From NCBI GenBank assembly GCA_905206455.1, contig CAJLHL010000031.1, forward strand, positions 1-22,797: 22,797 bases of DNA, read 5' to 3'. A program made the position numbers and the translations under genes. The notes under the pieces are model-generated. The model saw only the letters and a list, made by a program, of their open reading frames with translations, ran no database searches and had not been told where the DNA came from. The stretch is from an uncultured Eubacteriales bacterium. Lineage in GTDB: Bacteria > Bacillota > Clostridia > Peptostreptococcales > Anaerovoracaceae. Each line of letters begins with the position of its first letter. Positions within the stretch are counted from its first letter, which is position 1. Positions 8,694-16,139 of this stretch are shown one piece after another.

Positions 8694-8752
8694 CATGAGA
8701 CGCAACGTCGGACATAAAAAAATAATTTACAAAAATTTACAGGAGGTTTTAA

Positions 8753-9289
8753 ATGATCAATTTAACCGGAACGGAAACAGACAAAAATCTTCGAAACGCC
8801 TTCTCCGGAGAATCCGAAGCGGCTATGAAATATTCTTTTTACGCGCAGGCAGCCCGTAACGAAGGATATCAGCAGATCGCCGATATCTTTCAGGAAACTG
8901 CAGATAATGAACGGGAACATGCGGAAATCTGGTTCAAACAGCTCAACGGTATCAGCAATACGAGAGATAATCTCTACGCAGCCGCAGCCGGAGAGCGCTA
9001 TGAATGGAACGATATGTACGCGGGATTTGCAGAGACGGCCCGCAGGGAGGGGTTCGCGGATCTCGCCTTAAAATTCGAACAGATCGCCCGCATCGAAAAA
9101 GAACATGAGGAACGTTACAATAAACTGATTCAGAATGTGGAAAATCATCAGGTCTTTTCCAAACCTGAGACGATCCGCTGGATCTGCAAGCACTGCGGAT
9201 TCTCTTTCGAAGGAACGGATGCGCCGGAAAGATGTCCCGTATGCGGCGTCCCACAGGCTTATTTTGAACAGAAAGCAGAAAATTATTAA
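8753..9289 (+). CDS. Rubrerythrin
   Basis: Rubrerythrin is a cytosolic diiron protein that reduces hydrogen peroxide in anaerobes using electrons delivered through its rubredoxin-like centre. The 178-residue protein has an N-terminal four-helix ferritin-like domain with E20 and two ExxH motifs (E53-H56 and E115-H118) for the diiron site, and a C-terminal rubredoxin-like domain with C145, C148, C161 and C164 in CKHC and CPVC. The ATG has AGGAGG eight bases upstream. It is the only plus-strand gene in the window and forms its own transcription unit, closed by a bidirectional terminator shared with the convergent ABC ATPase gene. Expression is likely to respond to oxidative stress, but no regulator site is recognisable. 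Confidence 0.96.
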   Translation: MINLTGTETDKNLRNAFSGESEAAMKYSFYAQAARNEGYQQIADIFQETADNEREHAEIWFKQLNGISNTRDNLYAAAAGERYEWNDMYAGFAETARREGFADLALKFEQIARIEKEHEERYNKLIQNVENHQVFSKPETIRWICKHCGFSFEGTDAPERCPVCGVPQAYFEQKAENY

Positions 9290-9295
9290 AAAATA

Positions 9296-9326
9296 CCGGC
9301 CTCTTACAAGGCCGGATTTTTATTTT
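9296..9326. terminator. Bidirectional intrinsic terminator
   Basis: CCGGCCT and AGGCCGG form a seven-base-pair stem around CTTACA. It is followed by ATTTTTATTTT on the plus strand and, on the minus strand, by a T-rich run starting TATTTTTTAAT. It lies between the convergent rubrerythrin and ABC ATPase genes and serves both. Confidence 0.88.
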
Positions 9327-10041
9327 AAAGCACTTTGCTGAGAAAACTTTTCGTCCTCTCGTTCTGGGGATTTCCGAAAATCTGATCCGGTGTCCCCTGT
9401 TCCATCACATATCCCTGATCCATAAAGAAAACCCGGTCCGCCGCTTCTCTCGCAAACCCCATCTCATGAGTGACGATAACCATAGTCATGCCGCCCTCGG
9501 CAAGCTCTTTCATTACTTCCAGAACTTCGCCGACCATCTCCGGATCGAGAGCGGAAGTCGGCTCGTCGAAAAGCATGACCTCCGGTTTCATCGCCAGTGC
9601 TCTGGCGATAGCCACGCGCTGTTTCTGCCCGCCGGACAGTTCGTCCGGATAGGAATCCTTCTTATCCGCCAGTCCGACTTTTTTCAGGAGCTCTACCGCT
9701 TCTTCCGCAGCTGTTTTCGGATCTTCCTTTTTTACTTTGACAGGAGCTAACGTGATATTTTCCAGCACACTCTTGTGAGGGAAGAGATTGAAATTCTGAA
9801 AGACCATTCCCATCTTGGTGCGGACTTCATTTATATTGCTCTCTTCGATGAGAACATCGTCCAGATAAATCTCCCCTTCTGTCGGCGCCTCAAGGCGGTT
9901 GAGACACCGGAGAAACGTGCTTTTTCCGGATCCCGACGGACCGATGACGCAGACGACTTCATTCGGCTTGATCTCCTCGGAGATATCCCGAAGCACGACA
10001 TTCTCTCCGAAAGATTTTGTAAGATTTTTTACTTTTATCAC
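9325..10041 (-). CDS. Polar amino acid ABC transporter, ATP-binding protein
   Basis: This is the nucleotide-binding subunit of a polar amino acid uptake transporter (GlnQ/HisP/ArtP type), 238 residues long. Walker A is GPSGSGKST at 34-42, the Q-loop glutamine is Q82, the signature LSGGQ is at 135-139, Walker B VMLFDE at 155-160 is followed by PTSALD, and the switch histidine is H192. Translation starts at a GTG two bases after the TAG of the permease gene; the GGCAGG of the permease tail supplies a moderate ribosome binding site. The tight spacing indicates translational coupling. The family identity is firm, but the transported amino acid cannot be deduced from the ATPase. Confidence 0.94.
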   Translation of the reverse strand: MIKVKNLTKSFGENVVLRDISEEIKPNEVVCVIGPSGSGKSTFLRCLNRLEAPTEGEIYLDDVLIEESNINEVRTKMGMVFQNFNLFPHKSVLENITLAPVKVKKEDPKTAAEEAVELLKKVGLADKKDSYPDELSGGQKQRVAIARALAMKPEVMLFDEPTSALDPEMVGEVLEVMKELAEGGMTMVIVTHEMGFAREAADRVFFMDQGYVMEQGTPDQIFGNPQNERTKSFLSKVL

Positions 10042-10043
10042 GG

Positions 10044-10766
10044 CTACATACCTGCCTTTCTCTTCTTCGCGGGAGCAGAAGTTCCCATGCGTTTTTCAAG
10101 ATAAGCCACCAGCCTTGAAAGCGGAATCGTCATACAGAGATAGATGATAGCGACGCCGATATATGCCGGGAAAGTCTGAAATTCTCTGGACGCCCACAAC
10201 ACGCCGGAACGGGTGATTTCGACGATTCCGACATAAGAGAGAATCGATGTCTCCTTGATCAGCGTGACAAATTCGTTGGCCATTGCGGGAAGAATAATCT
10301 TGAGAGCCTGCGGCAGAACGATAAACCGCATGTTCTGACCGTTGGTCATTCCCAGAGACCTCGCCGCTTCCGTCTGACCGTTGTCCACCGCCTGAATGCC
10401 GCTTCGGATGATTTCCGCCAGATAAGCGCCGCTGTTGAATCCGCAGGCCAAAATACCCACCATGAAAATAGGATTCCAGTTAAAACGCATCGCCCCGTCG
10501 GAAAGCGTATTTACGAGATACGGCACTCCGTATGCCAGGATGAGGATCTGAACGAACAGAGGCGTTCCCCGAATGATTTCCACATAAATCGATGCCGGCC
10601 AGCGGGCGATTTTATGCTTCGACATCTTTCCCAGCGCCATGATCAGACCGATGACCATGCCGATGACGATCGCACCCGCTGTGACGCCCAGCGTCATTCC
10701 GATGCCGCCGAATGCGATAGAGACGCCTTTGCCGTAAAGTGCAAGAGTATCAAAAAATCCGTCCAT
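10044..10766 (-). CDS. Polar amino acid ABC transporter, permease
   Basis: This 240-residue integral membrane protein belongs to the HisM/GlnP permease family. It has about five hydrophobic segments and the cytoplasmic EAA loop for docking the ATPase, seen as EAARSLGM at 133-140 followed by the downstream LPQALK pattern. RGTPL at 66-70 and KETSILSYVG around 171-180 are further family marks. The C-terminus is basic. GGGAG lies eight bases upstream of the ATG. It is the first gene of a two-gene operon with the ATPase; its promoter carries a large palindrome between the -35 and -10 boxes. The matching binding-protein gene lies beyond an intervening uridine phosphorylase gene. Confidence 0.94.
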   Translation of the reverse strand: MDGFFDTLALYGKGVSIAFGGIGMTLGVTAGAIVIGMVIGLIMALGKMSKHKIARWPASIYVEIIRGTPLFVQILILAYGVPYLVNTLSDGAMRFNWNPIFMVGILACGFNSGAYLAEIIRSGIQAVDNGQTEAARSLGMTNGQNMRFIVLPQALKIILPAMANEFVTLIKETSILSYVGIVEITRSGVLWASREFQTFPAYIGVAIIYLCMTIPLSRLVAYLEKRMGTSAPAKKRKAGM

Positions 10767-10842
10767 AAAAATTTCTCCCTGTGATGACTGATGATAAAGC
10801 TCTGTACCATGTACTGCTCGGATGATTCAAAAATAACACATT

Positions 10843-10869
10843 TATTATACATGCATAGCATGAATAATA
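10843..10869. promoter_or_regulatory. 27-bp palindrome, candidate operator
   Basis: Half-sites TATTAT-n-CATGC and GCATG-n-ATAATA flank a three-base centre, so all positions but one in each arm are symmetric. The element covers the region from inside the -35 box to the -10 box of the permease promoter, the classic place for repressor binding. I do not recognise the cognate regulator. Confidence 0.6.
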
Positions 10870-10872
10870 CAA
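10844..10872 (-). promoter_or_regulatory. Promoter of the permease-ATPase operon
   Basis: On the minus strand TTGTAT (10867-10872), a 17-base spacer and a consensus TATAAT (10844-10849) lie about 80 bases upstream of the permease start. The spacer is almost entirely occupied by a palindrome listed separately. Confidence 0.75.
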
Positions 10873-10885
10873 ATACTATTTGCGG

Positions 10886-10911
10886 GCCGGCGCTGTATTT
10901 ATAGCGCCGGC
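10886..10911. repeat. GC-rich hairpin between udp and permease units
   Basis: GCCGGCGCT and AGCGCCGGC pair perfectly over nine bases around an eight-base loop. No T run follows on either strand. It lies between the udp terminator and the permease promoter and may be a backup termination or insulating structure. Confidence 0.55.
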
Positions 10912-10957
10912 GCGTCTCTCCAAAACCTCATATTTATAAAGGATTTATCTGATACAG

Positions 10958-10997
10958 AAAAAAGAGACGAATAGAAAACAGCTTCGTCTCTTTTTAA
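10958..10997. terminator. Intrinsic terminator downstream of udp
   Basis: AAAAAGAGACGAA and TTCGTCTCTTTTT form a 13-base-pair stem around an 11-base loop; the GC-containing core GAGACGAA is flanked by A and T runs on both sides, so it can act in both directions. It closes the uridine phosphorylase unit. Confidence 0.85.
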
Positions 10998-11020
10998 ATA
11001 TCATTCATTTCTATGAATAT

Positions 11021-11794
11021 TTATGAATTTTGTTTCCGATCCTCAAGAATCAGCAGGCGCATGGCTTCGATCCCCGTCAGGATCGCAGGCTCGATATCGA
11101 AAGACTGGCGGTCATCACCCAATTCTTTTTCCCTTTCCTGATTCCAGATGACACAGAATGCGGAACCGCAGCGGACTCTGCGGCAGGCGGCTACGGTAAA
11201 AAGAGCCGCCGATTCCATCTCAGACGCCAGAACTCCCAACCTCTTCCATGCTTTCCATTTGCTTTCCAACTCATCGGATACCGGCATTCGTTCCGGAGAA
11301 TGCTGACCGTAAAAAGAATCCTTACACTGAACCACGCCGACGTGGTACTGCCGCCGGGAAGACTGTGCCGCTTTTACCAGCGCAGAGAGTACCTGAAAAT
11401 CGGGAACCGCCGGATACTCCGTCGGCGCATATTCCCTGCTGGTTCCGTCCATTCTCACAGCCCCCGATGCCACTACCAGATCTCCGCAGAGCACGTCCAG
11501 ATCGATCCCTCCGCAAGTCCCTACGCGGATGAAAGTGTGAACGCCCAGATTGGCCAGTTCTTCCATAGCGATCGCCGCGGACGGTCCGCCGATACCGGTG
11601 GAAACAACACTGACTTTCTCGCCCTCCAGAGTTCCCGTATAGATCATATATTCCCGATTGGAGCCCACAAAGACCGGATTTTCCATATGCCGTGCGATCG
11701 CCGCACATCTTCCGGGATCTCCCGGCAGAATACAATAGCCGCCCACATCTTCCGGGCCGCATTTGATATGAAACTGAATCTCGCTTTCCTGCAT
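11021..11794 (-). CDS. udp: Uridine phosphorylase / nucleoside phosphorylase
   Basis: The 257-residue protein belongs to the NP-I family of nucleoside phosphorylases, which split nucleosides with phosphate into base and ribose 1-phosphate. Visible marks are LPGDPGR at 23-29 (phosphate binding), STGIGGPSAAIAMEEL near 65-80, RVGTCGG near 90, and EMESAALF for ribose binding. The overall pattern is closest to uridine phosphorylase; a purine-specific member is less likely but not excluded. GGAGG lies seven bases upstream of the ATG. It is a single-gene unit with its own promoter and terminator, placed between the binding-protein gene and the permease-ATPase operon of an ABC transporter. Confidence 0.9.
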   Translation of the reverse strand: MQESEIQFHIKCGPEDVGGYCILPGDPGRCAAIARHMENPVFVGSNREYMIYTGTLEGEKVSVVSTGIGGPSAAIAMEELANLGVHTFIRVGTCGGIDLDVLCGDLVVASGAVRMDGTSREYAPTEYPAVPDFQVLSALVKAAQSSRRQYHVGVVQCKDSFYGQHSPERMPVSDELESKWKAWKRLGVLASEMESAALFTVAACRRVRCGSAFCVIWNQEREKELGDDRQSFDIEPAILTGIEAMRLLILEDRKQNS

Positions 11795-11832
11795 CTCTTC
11801 GCCTCCGTTTCCTTTTTATAACATTCTGCTGC

Positions 11833-11862
11833 AATATAGCCTCCTACGCGGATTTAAGACAA
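11833..11862 (-). promoter_or_regulatory. Promoter of udp
   Basis: On the minus strand TTGTCT (11857-11862), an 18-base spacer and TATATT (11833-11838) lie about 40 bases upstream of the udp start codon. Confidence 0.55.
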
Positions 11863-11870
11863 ACTGTCTT
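11856..11870. promoter_or_regulatory. 15-bp inverted repeat at the udp -35 box
   Basis: AAGACA and TGTCTT are separated by three bases, giving a symmetric site over and just upstream of the -35 box of the udp promoter. It is placed like an operator, but no regulator is recognised. Confidence 0.4.
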
Positions 11871-11937
11871 TGAAAAACTACCCTTGATCGGTATAAGCAC
11901 GCGTCTGTCTTTTCATCTCTATAGGCCGGCCGCATAC

Positions 11938-11968
11938 GAAAAAGAGCCGCGGACAATCTGTCCGCGGC
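11938..11968 (-). terminator. Intrinsic terminator of the binding-protein gene
   Basis: On the minus strand GCCGCGGACA and TGTCCGCGGC form a ten-base-pair stem with a three-base loop, followed by TCTTTTT. It lies about 45 bases after the stop codon of the solute-binding protein gene and separates it from udp. A second small GC hairpin precedes it. Confidence 0.9.
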
Positions 11969-12011
11969 CTCGCTGCCGGTGCTCGCCGGCAATATTTCGC
12001 TTTTACAGTTA

Positions 12012-12836
12012 TTACTCTTCCACAGCCTGAGAGAACCATTTCGTCAGCAGTTCTTCATAAGTTCCGTCTTCCTGAACTTTCTTCAGACCCGCGTTGATCT
12101 TCTCGAGAAGTTCCGAATTGCCCTTCTGTACCGCGAATGCATAAGGAGCGTCCGCTTCGATCTTGTCGCCTACGATCTTGATCTTGCCTTCCTGCTTCGA
12201 AATGTACGCCTGAGTTACCGGAGTATCGTTGATAACCGCCTGAACATCGCCGTTGATCAGCTGAAGCATCGCCGTATCCAGACCGTTTAAGATAACCGCT
12301 TCACCGATTTTGCCCTGTTCCTTGAGCTCCTGAACGAGTCTCGCACCTGTCGTACCGGTCTGTGCCGCTACTTTCATATCCGGAGTGAGAGAATCCACGC
12401 CCGTGATCGTATCGTTATCCGCCGCTACCGCAACGATGAGACTGGCTTCATAATAAGAGTCGCTGAAGTCTACCTGCTCCGCTCTTTCCGGACTGGCATC
12501 CATGCCCGCAGCTACGATATCGATCGTACCGGATGTGAGAGCCGGAATGAGACCGTCGAATTCGAGATTTCTGAATTCCACTTCAAATCCCTGATCCTTG
12601 CCGATCGCTTTGATGAGATCCATATCAAAACCTACGATGTCACCGTTGTCATCCGTAGTATCAAACGGTGGGAACGTAGGTTCCGTACCTACGATTAAAA
12701 CGTCGCCGGACGCTTTCGGTGCATCTGCAGAACTATCTGAGGAACCGCTGTCCTTGGTATCGCCGCCGCATGCTGCCAATGCTGCTGTCATGAGCAGAAT
12801 CATCGCCACAGCTAAAAACTTCTTCATGCTTTTCAT
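12012..12836 (-). CDS. Amino acid ABC transporter, solute-binding lipoprotein
   Basis: This 274-residue lipoprotein is a family 3 extracellular solute-binding protein for polar amino acids. A lipoprotein signal peptide ends in the lipobox LAAC with C23 as the lipidated residue, followed by a Ser/Asp-rich linker. The mature domain starts with GTEPTFPPF and contains GFDMDLIKAIG, then SPERAEQVDFSDSYY, whose arginine fits the residue that holds the ligand carboxylate, then the hinge region with TGTTGA. GGCGG lies seven bases before the first ATG; the internal Met at residue 4 has no site. It is a monocistronic unit ended by a strong terminator, consistent with higher expression than the membrane components. 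The specific ligand is unknown. Confidence 0.94.
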   Translation of the reverse strand: MKSMKKFLAVAMILLMTAALAACGGDTKDSGSSDSSADAPKASGDVLIVGTEPTFPPFDTTDDNGDIVGFDMDLIKAIGKDQGFEVEFRNLEFDGLIPALTSGTIDIVAAGMDASPERAEQVDFSDSYYEASLIVAVAADNDTITGVDSLTPDMKVAAQTGTTGARLVQELKEQGKIGEAVILNGLDTAMLQLINGDVQAVINDTPVTQAYISKQEGKIKIVGDKIEADAPYAFAVQKGNSELLEKINAGLKKVQEDGTYEELLTKWFSQAVEE

Positions 12837-12905
12837 AACTTTCCGCCTTTCTTCATTCCTTCATTATTATTTCTGAGATCTGTACTCAAAATTTAATTCC
12901 TACAC

Positions 12906-12934
12906 ATATTACTATAATTTGCCGTTGAATTCAA
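12906..12934 (-). promoter_or_regulatory. Tentative promoter of the binding-protein gene
   Basis: On the minus strand TTGAAT (12929-12934), a 17-base spacer and TAATAT (12906-12911) overlap the 3' end of the radical SAM gene. Both boxes are partial matches; the spacing and position are reasonable. Confidence 0.35.
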
Positions 12935-13973
12935 CATAAACGCGGTATTTATTCCGCGGCAAAGCACAATCTACGGCAAATTTCTGATTTAATCGGGGAT
13001 ATTTTTCAGCAAAGTACAATTTATTGGACTTCTTCATTCCGATCATATTGGAAAAACTCTCCGGCGCGGCATAGAACGTCGTTCTCAGATCGGTCTGATT
13101 ACTCTCCGGGATTCTTTTCAGCTGCTCCGCCAGCATCTCTTCCAGATCCTCCCTTGCCAGAGCCGACTCGGCCACCTGCCGAAACGCCGGGTGATACGTT
13201 CCGCCGCCGACCGTTCCGCTGGAGGCGAGATTATCGCTGCTCTTGAGTCCCACCCGTATCACATCGATGTCCGCTCTATAAAAAATCCGGAGCATATCTT
13301 TGACGGTACGCACAGCATCCGCTTCCGTCAGAGGCTGGTACTGTCCTTTGAGATACATCTTGTAAAGCGCTGTGTCTTTCAGCACAACGGCAGGGTAAAT
13401 CCGCGCCACAGCCGGGTTCAGAGCTACGGCTTCCCTTGCCGACGCGATGGATTTTTCGTAAGAATCTCCCGGAAGCCCCACCATCAGCTGGATGCCCAAG
13501 TCGATTCCCCGCTCCTTTATCATTTCCGCGCTTCGATAGACCGCCTCTCTTCCATGCCCCCGGCCAGACTGCAGCAAAACCTCTTCATCGAAGGACTGTA
13601 CGCCCAGTTCCACTACATCGGTACCGAAAAAAGTCAGCTGATCCAGAATCTCTTCATTTATATAATCCGGCCGGGTGGACAGATGTATCGCCTGTACTCT
13701 TCCTGCCTCCTTATACCTCTCTGCGATGCTCAGATACTCCGCCTGCCGCTCCATTGAGATCCCCGTAAAGCTTCCGCCGTAAAAAGCGATTTCGATATGA
13801 GAAATCCCCGGATTTTTCCCGATCTGTTTTAGATGCGATTCGATGATCCGCACCGTTTCCGCTCTGTCCGGCGCCTTCTCCCTCGCGGTGATCACTCTCT
13901 GATTACAGAAAACACAATCATTTGGACAGCCCTCATGAGGAACAAATATCGGTATAATCGCATGTGTCTTCAT
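12912..13973 (-). CDS. Elp3-like radical SAM protein without acetyltransferase domain
   Basis: The 353-residue protein has the radical SAM cluster motif CX3CX2C at C16, C20 and C23 (PHEGCPNDCVFC), the GGSFTG glycine motif at 66-71, and downstream patterns GVQSFDEEVL and LMVGLPGDS typical of the Elp3/HemN-like branch. Clostridial relatives are commonly labelled elongator complex protein 3, but true Elp3 carries a C-terminal acetyltransferase domain that is missing here, so a tRNA-modification role is not established. The C-terminal 110 residues form a separate, less recognisable domain. AGGAGAG lies nine bases before the ATG. It follows the DUF6873-like gene by 111 bases on the same strand. 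Confidence 0.88.
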   Translation of the reverse strand: MKTHAIIPIFVPHEGCPNDCVFCNQRVITAREKAPDRAETVRIIESHLKQIGKNPGISHIEIAFYGGSFTGISMERQAEYLSIAERYKEAGRVQAIHLSTRPDYINEEILDQLTFFGTDVVELGVQSFDEEVLLQSGRGHGREAVYRSAEMIKERGIDLGIQLMVGLPGDSYEKSIASAREAVALNPAVARIYPAVVLKDTALYKMYLKGQYQPLTEADAVRTVKDMLRIFYRADIDVIRVGLKSSDNLASSGTVGGGTYHPAFRQVAESALAREDLEEMLAEQLKRIPESNQTDLRTTFYAAPESFSNMIGMKKSNKLYFAEKYPRLNQKFAVDCALPRNKYRVYVEFNGKL

Positions 13974-14084
13974 TCACATTTTCTCTCCTGTATCTTCGTT
14001 CGAAAACCTTTTATCAAGCTCTGCGTTTTCGCGTTTCAGCTTCCGGCTTTCATCTGTGACGAAAGAAAAGCTGCTCTTATGAAA

Positions 14085-15014
14085 TCACGGCAGATAAATG
14101 ACAGAGCCGATGTCAGTAAGAGGCTCGTCCTCGAAATAAATCGTGCGGTAACCGCGGCGTCCCAGAAACGCCCGGATAGCTTCAAAATCCGGATGTGCGG
14201 ACAGATCGCCGTTAAAGTACACCGCATCGCCGATGCAGTAAGGGGCGCCGCCGAGAAAACCGTATTCAAAACCCTCTAAAGCCACACCGCCTTTTTGTAC
14301 GGCGAGGAGCTCGATCAGACCGTCTTCCCGCACATCTTCTTGCGCGAGATCGCTTTGTGTCAGCACACGAGAATTCGAAGAATCACAGATACCGGATCGC
14401 TCCCCGGAGCTCTGCTGATCTCCCGCCGCTTTGAAAGCCTGTCTTTCCCGGATTTCTTCCCTCAGTATCTCATTGTATCCTGTGATCGCCCGGATGATTC
14501 CCTCATCTGCGGTGATCAGCGCATTGCCGCCCGCCGTCACACAGGAACATTTCGTATACCCCTGTCTGACGGAGATAATCTCCAGGCCGGCACCTCTGGC
14601 ACGATCCAGCAGCGCCGGAGAAGTCCACTTTGTGTTATGTATAAAAAAACGCTCCGTCACCGCCGCATTATATGCTATGTCAAAAGGATATTCATAACCG
14701 ATGCCGCCCATCTCAAAGACGATATATCCCCCGGAATCTTTGGGGCGCATCACCGGAATGATCGGAGTTTCCGAAAGATCATCGCTCTTTCGTTCCAGCT
14801 CTTCCATATAAACCCGCCTGAGATCCGGCTCCATCACAATTGAATCGTCTATTACCAATACATTATTTATTTTACACATATAAATATCCGGATGTGAGGA
14901 AATGGCATCGTATACCACATCGGAAGATTTCACCGTATAAATGGTATGTCCCGTTTCCTCCAGCGCCGTTCGAAGCGGCGCACACGCTTTTTCCGAGATA
15001 AAAATACTTCCCAC
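14085..15014 (-). CDS. DUF6873-like protein, probable GME fold
   Basis: I recognise this 309-residue protein as similar to a clostridial family of unknown function that I recall as DUF6873, thought to share the fold of guanidino-group modifying enzymes. Marks are YTKCSCVTAGGNALITADEG at 153-172 and GFEYGFLGGAPYCIGDAVYFNGDL around 248-271; C260 in the second stretch sits roughly where such enzymes keep a catalytic Cys, but I cannot confirm it. Residues about 195-232 are rich in Gln, Ser, Asp and Glu and look like an inserted linker. Translation starts at GTG, with GGGAGG five bases upstream and no in-frame ATG before it. It lies between a metallophosphoesterase gene and a radical SAM gene. Confidence 0.75.
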   Translation of the reverse strand: MGSIFISEKACAPLRTALEETGHTIYTVKSSDVVYDAISSHPDIYMCKINNVLVIDDSIVMEPDLRRVYMEELERKSDDLSETPIIPVMRPKDSGGYIVFEMGGIGYEYPFDIAYNAAVTERFFIHNTKWTSPALLDRARGAGLEIISVRQGYTKCSCVTAGGNALITADEGIIRAITGYNEILREEIRERQAFKAAGDQQSSGERSGICDSSNSRVLTQSDLAQEDVREDGLIELLAVQKGGVALEGFEYGFLGGAPYCIGDAVYFNGDLSAHPDFEAIRAFLGRRGYRTIYFEDEPLTDIGSVIYLP

Positions 15015-15131
15015 TGCAGCCTCCCTTTTCCATCCCGTCCGATCTCGTCATCCGAGCCGTCATCTTCAGCTGTCTGGCCGGCGTCTGCAAATGAGAGATT
15101 GCAATTCCGCGGTCTCCTGCAGAAAGCCGCG

Positions 15132-15159
15132 ATTCCCGGAATCTTACGATTCCGGGAAT
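15132..15159 (-). repeat. Hairpin with the metallophosphoesterase stop codon in its loop
   Basis: On the minus strand ATTCCCGGAATC and GATTCCGGGAAT form a perfect 12-base-pair stem around the tetraloop GTAA, and the TAA stop codon lies in that loop. No T run follows, so it is more likely an mRNA 3' stability element or a weak, factor-dependent stop than a full terminator. Confidence 0.6.
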
Positions 15160-16037
15160 TTATTCAGATCGATCATATTTACCTCCGGCGGCGATGCAAA
15201 CCGCAGCGGAAGCTTCGTCATTCCGATGCCGCCTGTCACATACAGCGACAGATCGCTTCCGTCCGAAGCCGGCAGCGTATAACGGCCTTTGATATATTTC
15301 TTTCCGTAAGCGGGAAGAATATAATCGTCAAACAGTCGGAGATTGATCTGCCTTCCGTGGGTATGTCCGGACAACATCAGATCTACAGAGTAAGTTTTCA
15401 GTTCATCCGCCACGTCCGGCTCATGGCAGATAGCTATATTATACCGATCGTCTGTCAGAGAAGCCGCAAAACTGGGATCCCCATAACCGATCACCACGTC
15501 GTCGATCCCCAGAATCGTCATATTAAATTCATCAAAATCAGCTTTTTCGTTTACCAACAGCTGGAATCCGCCGGCCTCCATCACGTCGGGATAATCGAAT
15601 TCCATCTCTCCGCCGTAATCGTGGTTGCCGAAAACAGCGATCTTAGCCACCTTTGCCTTCAGAGACGCAAGCGCCGTTTCCACCTCTCGTATATCCCCTT
15701 TATAAGTGCTGAAATCGTCGATCAGATCTCCGAGAAAAAATATAAAATCCGGATTCCGGCGGTTAATTTTCTCTGTTACTTTCTTAAAATCTTCGGGTGT
15801 ATAGTACTCCGAAAAGTGAGTATCCGCAAAAATTGCTATTTTTACTCCGTTTGGCAGAACGGTCAGCTTTTCAGACTGATACGTCTCCGTTTTCTCTATC
15901 AGCATTTTCGGCTCGATATACCTGGCGTACCCTGCCGTCAGGACCGCGAGAATCAGCAGACACAGCACTGTTTTCAGAAACAGGTGTCTTCCGCGCCTTC
16001 CTCCTCTCTTTTTCCCAGCCCTTCTTCTCTCACTCAT
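15144..16037 (-). CDS. Membrane-anchored metallophosphoesterase (YkuE/YaeI-like)
   Basis: The 297-residue protein has a very basic N-terminus, one membrane segment at about 19-37, then an outside-facing calcineurin-like phosphoesterase domain. All metal-binding motifs are present: D72 and H74 in ADTHF, D104 in GDLIDD, N138-H139-D140 in GNHD, H205 in CHEP, and H225 with H227 in SGHTHGRQ. Relatives include Bacillus YkuE and E. coli YaeI, for which phosphatase activity is known but the natural substrate is mostly unclear. AGGAG lies six bases before the ATG. A long structured leader precedes it, and its stop codon lies in a strong hairpin. The DUF6873-like gene follows. Confidence 0.93.
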   Translation of the reverse strand: MSERRRAGKKRGGRRGRHLFLKTVLCLLILAVLTAGYARYIEPKMLIEKTETYQSEKLTVLPNGVKIAIFADTHFSEYYTPEDFKKVTEKINRRNPDFIFFLGDLIDDFSTYKGDIREVETALASLKAKVAKIAVFGNHDYGGEMEFDYPDVMEAGGFQLLVNEKADFDEFNMTILGIDDVVIGYGDPSFAASLTDDRYNIAICHEPDVADELKTYSVDLMLSGHTHGRQINLRLFDDYILPAYGKKYIKGRYTLPASDGSDLSLYVTGGIGMTKLPLRFASPPEVNMIDLNKFPES

Positions 16038-16139
16038 ACCTTTTCTCCTAACTGAAAATATAACACAGCGCCGATGCCCCCTGCCTCCGGGAGAGACAGG
16101 TTTCGTTTCAGCAGTTCCGCAAAAGCCGCGGATTGCACA

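Noticed and set aside
11030..11821. Plus-strand 263-codon open frame opposite udp
   Set aside because: It is antisense to a clear uridine phosphorylase gene, has no ribosome binding site and reads as a shadow of the coding strand.
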